DNA from: Sphingomonas sp.
Lineage (GTDB): Bacteria > Pseudomonadota > Alphaproteobacteria > Sphingomonadales > Sphingomonadaceae
DNA length: 11,491 bases
NCBI GenBank assembly: GCA_019747165.1
Contig: JAIERC010000119.1
Location: 1 to 11,491, forward strand
Direction: 5' to 3'
Below are positions 6,424-11,491 of the stretch, in pieces. The position numbers and the translations under genes are program-made. Numbering within the stretch: the first letter of the stretch is position 1; every line of letters begins with the position of its first letter. The notes under the pieces are model-generated. The model was not told where the DNA came from, did not search any database, and was given only the letters and a program-made list of their open reading frames with translations.

Positions 6424-7099
6424 AAAGCGTTTCAATCGCGTCAAATTCCGGGGCCACTTCGCGGAATTTGCGGCGGACGCGCTTGATGTGGCTGTCGATG
6501 GTCCGGTCGTCGACATAGATGTCGTCCTGATAAGCCGCATCCATTAATTGATTGCGGGTCTTCACGATGCCGGGGCGTTGCGCCAGCGTTTCGAGGATGA
6601 GAAATTCCGTCACGGTAAGCGTAACGGGATTACCCTCCCAAGTCACGCGGTGCCGGGCCGGATCCATGGCCAATTTGCCGCGCTCCAATATTTCAGACGG
6701 CACTTGCTCCTCACCGGGCGCCGACGGCTGCGACAGTTCGGTCCGGCGCAGGATCGCCTTGATCCGGGCGATGAGAAGCCGTTGTGAAAATGGCTTGGCG
6801 ATATAATCATCGGCACCCATGGCGAGGCCAAGTGCTTCGTCGAGCTCGTCATCTTTTGAGGTGAGGAAAATCACGGGCATCACGCTTTTTTCGCGCAATC
6901 GACGCAGCAACTCCAAGCCGTCCATGCGTGGCATCTTGATATCGAAAATGGCGAGATCGGGCGGGTTATCGACAAGCGCCTTCAAAGCGGTCTCGCCATC
7001 TGAGTAAACGCGGGTCAGAAATCCTTCGGCCTGCAGCGCGATGGAGACCGAGGTGAGAATGTTGCGATCATCATCGACAAGCGCGATCGTAGCCGTCAT
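6392..7099 (-). CDS. chvI: ChvI/BvrR-type OmpR-family response regulator
   Basis: This 235-residue regulator has a receiver domain (residues 1-115) with the acidic pocket VDDD (8-11), the phosphorylated Asp53 in LAIFDIKMPRMDG, Thr80 and Lys102 in AKPF, followed by a winged-helix DNA-binding domain (about 135-235) with TLTVTEFLILETLAQRPG, the recognition-helix region DDRTIDSHIKRVRRKF and the closing hairpin TLYGAGYRF. The ATG at 7099 was chosen because it opens directly on the first strand of the receiver; a longer upstream frame would cross the divergent promoter region. Its ribosome binding site is weak (AAAGG at 11 bases). It is the first gene of the minus-strand operon and is divergent from pckA, a gene that the homologous system is known to affect in Agrobacterium. 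Confidence 0.95.
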   Translation of the reverse strand: MTATIALVDDDRNILTSVSIALQAEGFLTRVYSDGETALKALVDNPPDLAIFDIKMPRMDGLELLRRLREKSVMPVIFLTSKDDELDEALGLAMGADDYIAKPFSQRLLIARIKAILRRTELSQPSAPGEEQVPSEILERGKLAMDPARHRVTWEGNPVTLTVTEFLILETLAQRPGIVKTRNQLMDAAYQDDIYVDDRTIDSHIKRVRRKFREVAPEFDAIETLYGAGYRFSEE

Positions 7100-7266
7100 C
7101 GGCGGTGTGAGCCTTTTATTACCGGCGTTTGGCCTAGGACAAAGCGCCGCGTGGCTCAACTCCTTGTCGCATTCGCCAGTTTGACCGTTCGGGCGATGGG
7201 CGATATGCGCCGAATCGATATATGTATGCGCAAGCATCGCTAGGGACATTTCTGGGAGAGATCATC
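7100..7266. promoter_or_regulatory. Divergent promoter region between chvI and pckA
   Basis: These 167 bases separate two divergent start codons and must hold both promoters. A candidate for pckA is TTGACC (7181-7186), 17 bases, TATGCG (7204-7209), placing transcription start about 50 bases before the GTG. For chvI no clear promoter stands out; TAATAA near 7115 on the minus strand is a possible -10. The segment 7190-7240 holds several short AT-rich palindromic steps (ATCGAT, ATATAT) that could be regulator sites, but I see no defined ChvI box. Confidence 0.5.
7254..7258 (+). promoter_or_regulatory. Ribosome binding site deciding the pckA start
   Basis: GGGAG ends eight bases before a GTG at 7267. 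It favours this start over an in-frame ATG at 7222, which lacks such a site and would add 15 residues that do not look like the family. Confidence 0.65.
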
Positions 7267-8880
<1,614 letters not shown>

Positions 8881-8922
8881 CCGGCCCGATTACCTGGGCC
8901 TTCCTAACCGAAAGCCCGACCA

Positions 8923-9366
8923 ATGACTGATCACTCGCCCCGTTTGTTTGAGACCGACGCTGCCGTGCGGCACGTCGGCCTCGGCTTGCTCGAACGCACC
9001 CTGCCGCGCGCCGAATGGACGCATGAGGCGCATCTCGCGGCCACTAGTTGGCTCGTCGTCGAGCGCCCCGAAATCGACCTCGACTCGGACCTGCGCGGGA
9101 TGATCTCGGCGTATAACGAGGCCGTGGGTGGGGTGAATGACGCCACACAGGGCTATCACCATACGATCACCTGCTGCTTTCTGGCGGCGGTGCGCGATCA
9201 TGTCCGGGAGACGGAAGGGCAGGGGCTGGCGGAGCGGGTGAACGCGCTGCTGCTGTCGCCGCGCGGGCGACGCGATTGGCCGTTGCGGTTCTATTCGCAC
9301 GATCGGTTGTTTTCGGTGGAGGCAAGGCTGGGGTGGGTGGCGCCGGATTTGGCGGGTGACCGCTAA
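8923..9366 (+). CDS. Conserved protein of unknown function
   Basis: I do not know a function. The 147-residue soluble protein has no signal peptide or membrane span. Blocks that look conserved are WTHEAHLA (32-39), YNEAVGGVN (64-72), GYHHTIT (77-83) and FYSHDRLFSVEAR (123-135). The recurrent His residues in WTHEAH and GYHHT could bind a metal or act catalytically; that is speculation. I recall similar short proteins with a 'W-x-H-xx-HL ... YN ... GYHxT' layout in many bacteria, without an assigned role. It begins 42 bases after pckA on the same strand, with a weak ribosome binding site, and may be cotranscribed with it. Codon use is GC-rich like its neighbours. Confidence 0.78.
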   Translation: MTDHSPRLFETDAAVRHVGLGLLERTLPRAEWTHEAHLAATSWLVVERPEIDLDSDLRGMISAYNEAVGGVNDATQGYHHTITCCFLAAVRDHVRETEGQGLAERVNALLLSPRGRRDWPLRFYSHDRLFSVEARLGWVAPDLAGDR

Positions 9367-9496
9367 GCGGACATAGGGTCCAGCGGCGAATGTTCCCTAA
9401 TGTTCGCACCCAAGCGCTGGTTTGCGCTGGTGCGTCTTCAGGGAGCAGCGCCGCTGTGAGGCCAGTTGCCCGCCGATAGTCCGATTGCCACATCGT

Positions 9497-9587
9497 CGTC
9501 ACCCCGGCCTCGTGCCGGGGCCCACCGTGCCCCAAGCACGCTCACCGAAGGCGGCGCGGTGGGCCTCGGAACAAGTCCGGGGTGACG
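9497..9587. repeat. Large imperfect inverted repeat, CGTCACCCCGG type
   Basis: Two 31-base arms (9497-9527 and 9557-9587) match in 27 of 31 positions, with perfect outer 11 bases (CGTCACCCCGG / CCGGGGTGACG) and perfect inner 9 bases (GGCCCACCG / CGGTGGGCC). The loop is 29 bases. Such elements are scattered between genes in sphingomonads. It could fold as a long RNA hairpin on either strand and act as a bidirectional terminator or mRNA end. Confidence 0.85.
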
Positions 9588-9799
9588 GGGGGTGATGGAG
9601 ATGGCGCATCAGCGCCCCATGGCGCCGCCGAAGTTGCGGAAGTTGCGGGTTGTCATTGCCTTTGCGCGGATCCGCAATTTGCTGCGGCCATTGCGCGATA
9701 GATCGACGATTTTAAAGAGCGGCCTTCATCGTAGCGAATGAGGCGGATGTAGGAAAGCTGGGGTGTTGAATGGAGCTACACGCTCAATTCTTTGGCAGC

Positions 9800-9879
9800 C
9801 GTCATTGCGAGTGCAGCGAAGCAATCCAGCCGTGCCGCAAGTGGAAAAGCTGGATTGATTCGCTGCGCTCGCCATGACG
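9800..9879. repeat. Large imperfect inverted repeat, CGTCATTGCGAG type
   Basis: Two 31-base arms (9800-9830 and 9849-9879) match in 28 of 31 positions around an 18-base loop. The left arm contains CGTCATTGCGAG and AGCGAAGCAATCCAGC, a motif I know as a widespread interspersed repeat in several bacterial groups. It has the same arm length and the same CGTCA outer end as the element at 9497. Confidence 0.88.
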
Positions 9880-9973
9880 AGGGTTGGTCGGCTGCTCTGA
9901 CAGCCTGGCGCGCGCTTATCGTTTCGCCGGACCTGATTTGAGACCAGCTTATGTCGCGCCCGATGGCAAGCGG

Positions 9974-10001
9974 GACCCCGGGTCAAGCCCGGGGTGACGA
10001 C
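9974..10001. repeat. Half-copy of the CGTCACCCCGG repeat
   Basis: CCCCGGG and CCCGGGG (9976-9982 and 9988-9994) form a perfect 7-pair stem around TCAAG, and the segment continues into GGTGACGAC. Read on the minus strand it begins GTCGTCACCCCGG, identical to 9495-9507, so it is one arm of the first element without its partner. Confidence 0.75.
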
Positions 10002-10133
10002 GGACGTGAGAATGGCCGGTTTCGTCCAGTTTTTGCCATAGAGGACATCTTTAACCTATCCCGAAAGCGGCCACCCCTTTTTGAATTTTTAGTGGATAGC
10101 CTCCTGACGCTCTGTTCATCGTTTAGACTGACG

Positions 10134-10181
10134 AAAAATCAAACTGCTCGCTTGACGTGATCGGGGTCATATGGCGAGCAG
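10134..10181 (-). terminator. Likely terminator of the outer-membrane protein gene
   Basis: On the minus strand CTGCTCGC (10174-10181) pairs perfectly with GCGAGCAG (10144-10151) and is followed by TTTGATTTTT. The inner part can add TGAC/GTCA pairs. It lies about 97 bases after the stop at 10278, correctly oriented. The 22-base loop is long for a terminator. Confidence 0.5.
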
Positions 10182-10277
10182 CGGCTGCCGTAATCTCCTG
10201 CCTTCGCCGAAATGCTGATTGCCCCGGTAATGCGGTCGTTCCTCAGCTTTGGACCATTTAGGCGGAGCTTTCCGCGA

Positions 10278-10889
10278 TCAAAATCGGATACCTACGCCAA
10301 CGATCGCCTGATTTCGGTTGATGCCGCTGCCATAATCCGAGAATCGATATTCGATCTTCCCGTAAAAGCGATCAGTAAGATTATGTTCAAGCCCAGCACC
10401 GACGCGCACGCCATCGCGGTTCTCGGATCGCATTGATGTCGCCGGGCCTCGGTTAACCTGAAACGACGAGGTCAGTCCAAGATTAGTGTAGCCAACCAGC
10501 CCGTAAATCCTTGTCCGGTCAGCGCCAAGAGCGACGCCGAGACGAGCATTCGCGCTGAGATCGCGCTCCGGGCTCAGGCAGGATTCAAAAATGCCGGGCG
10601 CAACAAAAGCCACGAGCGGGTTTACTTGGCACCTGCCAGCCGTGCTGAAATCGACGTTACCCTCAATCCCAGCGAATACCCGGCCTTGGATTTTCGCATC
10701 ATATCCAACGCCGACCCCATAAACGCCGCCCTGTACCGGCCCAAATGTTGAATCTGAAGGGCTGAAGAAGCTTCTGTGCGAAACATCATCAAAGCCGCCA
10801 TGAATTTCTGCCCGCGCGCCCTGCGCAAAAGCTGCGCCCGACATGCCAATGCTAAGGATTGCCGCCAAGTAAAGTTTCCACCTGCCCAT
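10278..10889 (-). CDS. Outer-membrane beta-barrel protein
   Basis: The 203-residue precursor has a signal peptide (basic MGRWK, hydrophobic stretch, cleavage near AFAQG at about 23) and then alternating amphipathic strands: QGRVFAGIEGNVDF, DLSANARLGVALG, TRIYGLVGYTNLGLTSSFQV, DGVRVGAGLEHNL, FYGKIEYRFSDY and a final strand ending in GIRF with the terminal Phe required for barrel assembly. That fits a small eight-stranded barrel of the OmpA/OmpW-like or Omp25-like kind in the outer membrane. Cys87 and Cys104 flank a probable external loop and may form a disulfide. The ATG has GGAG at seven bases. It is a single gene with its own promoter and terminator candidates. GC content is lower than in its neighbours. 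The role, structural or porin-like, cannot be told. Confidence 0.88.
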   Translation of the reverse strand: MGRWKLYLAAILSIGMSGAAFAQGARAEIHGGFDDVSHRSFFSPSDSTFGPVQGGVYGVGVGYDAKIQGRVFAGIEGNVDFSTAGRCQVNPLVAFVAPGIFESCLSPERDLSANARLGVALGADRTRIYGLVGYTNLGLTSSFQVNRGPATSMRSENRDGVRVGAGLEHNLTDRFYGKIEYRFSDYGSGINRNQAIVGVGIRF

Positions 10890-10925
10890 CGTCCTGCTCC
10901 AATCATCCGCCGATCACGCGAGTTT

Positions 10926-10955
10926 TCTTTACCCAGGGGCAAGTTCGTCGATCAA
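10926..10955 (-). promoter_or_regulatory. Candidate promoter of the outer-membrane protein gene
   Basis: On the minus strand TTGATC (10950-10955), 18 bases, then TAAAGA (10926-10931), giving a leader of about 30 bases before the ATG at 10889. The -10 match is modest. Confidence 0.35.
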
Positions 10956-11164
10956 ACCTGAACGATTATTGAACCGACATACGCCAGATGGGCTCCGATA
11001 AGAGCCCGATAGAGGGTAACGTTGCCGAGTGATTCGGTGGGACGCAACAGGAACTTGGCGCGTCGTCCGGTGAAGCGGGCGATACACCCTGCCTAATTGC
11101 AGACGGTCAGAAACGCATCAGGCCAATCCGTTTAATGTCTCCGAAGCGATAAGTTACGATGAGT

Positions 11165-11183
11165 AAAGCCGCTCGACGGCTTT
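11165..11183. other. Perfect 7-pair hairpin
   Basis: AAAGCCG and CGGCTTT pair around CTCGA. No T tract follows on either strand, so a standard intrinsic terminator is not supported. Confidence 0.45.
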
Positions 11184-11223
11184 CGGGGGCGCTGCTAGCG
11201 CACAAGAAAGGCCATAACTGGCT

Positions 11224-11269
11224 CGATAGCTGCCGTCACGGCGCAGTGCGATAGAAGGGCAGCTATCGC
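11224..11269. repeat. Nested, mutually exclusive inverted repeats
   Basis: CGATAGCTGCC (11224-11234) pairs perfectly with GGCAGCTATCG (11258-11268) around a 23-base loop. An alternative stem uses GCGATAG (11248-11254) with CTATCGC (11263-11269), consuming the same right-hand bases. Only one can form at a time. It lies about 70 bases downstream of the M20 peptidase stop, but no strong T tract follows. Confidence 0.6.
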
Positions 11270-11339
11270 CTTTGAGCTTCCCAAAAGCTGCCCGAGTATT
11301 ACCCACCACTAGCCGCCACCCGCGCCCCCTGGGCCCCCC

Positions 11340-11491
11340 TCAACTAATCGACGCCATTTCATACAGCATGTCGACATACGCCATTGCGCTGTCGACCATG
11401 CCGAGCACTTTGGGGTTGGTCGATTCAATCACGAAGAATTCGTTCGGGGCATGCGCGCCGCTGCCATAGCCGGGGCCGAACTGGCCGGCGG
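11340..11491 (-). CDS. M20-family metallopeptidase, C-terminal end (runs off the right edge)
   Basis: Only the last 49 codons and the TGA are present. The residues GPGYGSGAHAPNEFFVIES followed by AMAYVDMLYEMA match the C-terminus of M20-family (dipeptidase/carboxypeptidase) zinc enzymes, where the GAHxPNE segment includes the final metal-binding His and precedes the closing helix. The family removes amino acids from peptides or deacylates amino acids; the substrate cannot be told from this end. The stop is followed by a G-rich run on the coding strand and no clear terminator until the hairpin at 11224-11269. Confidence 0.75.
   Translation of the reverse strand, partial: AGQFGPGYGSGAHAPNEFFVIESTNPKVLGMVDSAMAYVDMLYEMASIS

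Larger units (their letters stand above)
9367..10277. other. Gene-poor intergenic region with palindromic repeats
   Basis: About 910 bases without a convincing gene. The short open frames in it lack ribosome binding sites, cross the repeats and have no family-like residues. It holds two large imperfect inverted repeats and a half-copy (listed separately), a 10-base palindrome GCGGATCCGC at 9666-9675, and a hairpin-plus-T-tract at its right end. From about 10000 on it becomes visibly richer in A and T. No tRNA or known small RNA was recognised. Confidence 0.7.
10890..11339. other. Intergenic region with hairpins, no gene seen
   Basis: About 450 bases between the outer-membrane protein gene and the M20 peptidase. 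No frame with a credible start and family-like sequence exists. It contains the candidate promoter above, a hairpin at 11165-11183 (AAAGCCG/CGGCTTT with a 5-base loop), GCGCT/AGCGC at about 11190-11202, and the competing inverted repeats at 11224-11269. The bases 11310-11340 form a C-rich run on the plus strand. Confidence 0.65.

Noticed and set aside
8883..8900. GGCCC/GGGCC hairpin after the pckA stop, considered as a terminator
   Set aside because: The stem has only five pairs, the loop is eight bases and the following bases (TTCCT) are not a T tract; at most a weak attenuator.
9167..9535. 122-codon minus-strand frame overlapping the 8923 gene and the first palindrome
   Set aside because: It runs through the inverted repeat and is antisense to a better gene; the translation is Pro/Ala-rich and low in complexity.
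9726..9986. 86-codon minus-strand frame across the second palindrome
   Set aside because: More than half of it is repeat sequence; such frames are a by-product of the repeat.
9491..10001. CRISPR array
   Set aside because: The repeats are palindromic, few, unequal in spacing and of two different sequences; no cas gene is present.
9951..10160. 69-codon plus-strand frame
   Set aside because: It starts in the half-copy repeat, has no ribosome binding site and shows no conserved feature; it also crosses the terminator-like hairpin.
10212..10436. 74-codon plus-strand frame
   Set aside because: It overlaps the outer-membrane protein gene antisense and has no supporting signal.

Overview
The window looks like a chromosomal segment of an alphaproteobacterium, most probably a member of the Sphingomonadales. 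The reasons are the high GC content, the gene order pckA / chvI-chvG-hprK-rapZ-EIIA(Man)-HPr, protein sequences that read like sphingomonad homologues, and intergenic palindromes starting with CGTCA that are typical of that group. No mobile element, CRISPR array, tRNA or rRNA was found. Assignment is from memory of the families, not from a search.

Left end (1-1800, all minus strand): a short operon reads folE (GTP cyclohydrolase I, TTG start), then an ECF-type sigma factor whose ATG overlaps the folE stop, then the N-terminal part of a FAD/NAD(P) reductase-like protein that leaves the window. About 100 bases upstream of folE there is a sequence that resembles an ECF-sigma promoter, so the operon may be autoregulated. 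A likely terminator of the next gene lies directly upstream of it.

Central block (1901-8880): a divergent regulatory locus. On the minus strand, seven tightly packed genes encode the response regulator ChvI, the sensor kinase ChvG, a short HPr kinase/phosphorylase, RapZ, a mannose-type EIIA, HPr and an SpoU-family RNA 2'-O-methyltransferase. Stops and starts overlap at several junctions. Divergently, on the plus strand, pckA encodes ATP-dependent PEP carboxykinase, the entry step of gluconeogenesis. The set links a sugar-transport-free phosphotransferase relay (HPr, EIIA, HPr kinase) with an envelope/acid-sensing two-component system and the PEP/oxaloacetate node. This arrangement is known in alphaproteobacteria (ChvG/ChvI, BvrS/BvrR). 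A small conserved gene of unknown function (8923-9366) follows pckA.

Right part (9367-11491): a gene-poor stretch with two large imperfect inverted repeats (31-base arms) and a half-copy, then a minus-strand outer-membrane beta-barrel gene (10278-10889) with its own likely promoter and terminator, then about 450 bases without a gene but with several strong hairpins, and finally the C-terminal end of an M20-family peptidase on the minus strand. This part is visibly poorer in GC than the rest and looks like an accessory or variable spot.

I did not find a system that I could defend as wholly undescribed. The items most worth a second look are the folE-sigma operon with its candidate self-promoter, the paired CGTCA-ended palindromes, the competing hairpins near 11.25 kb and the overlapping mini-ORF between chvG and hprK.
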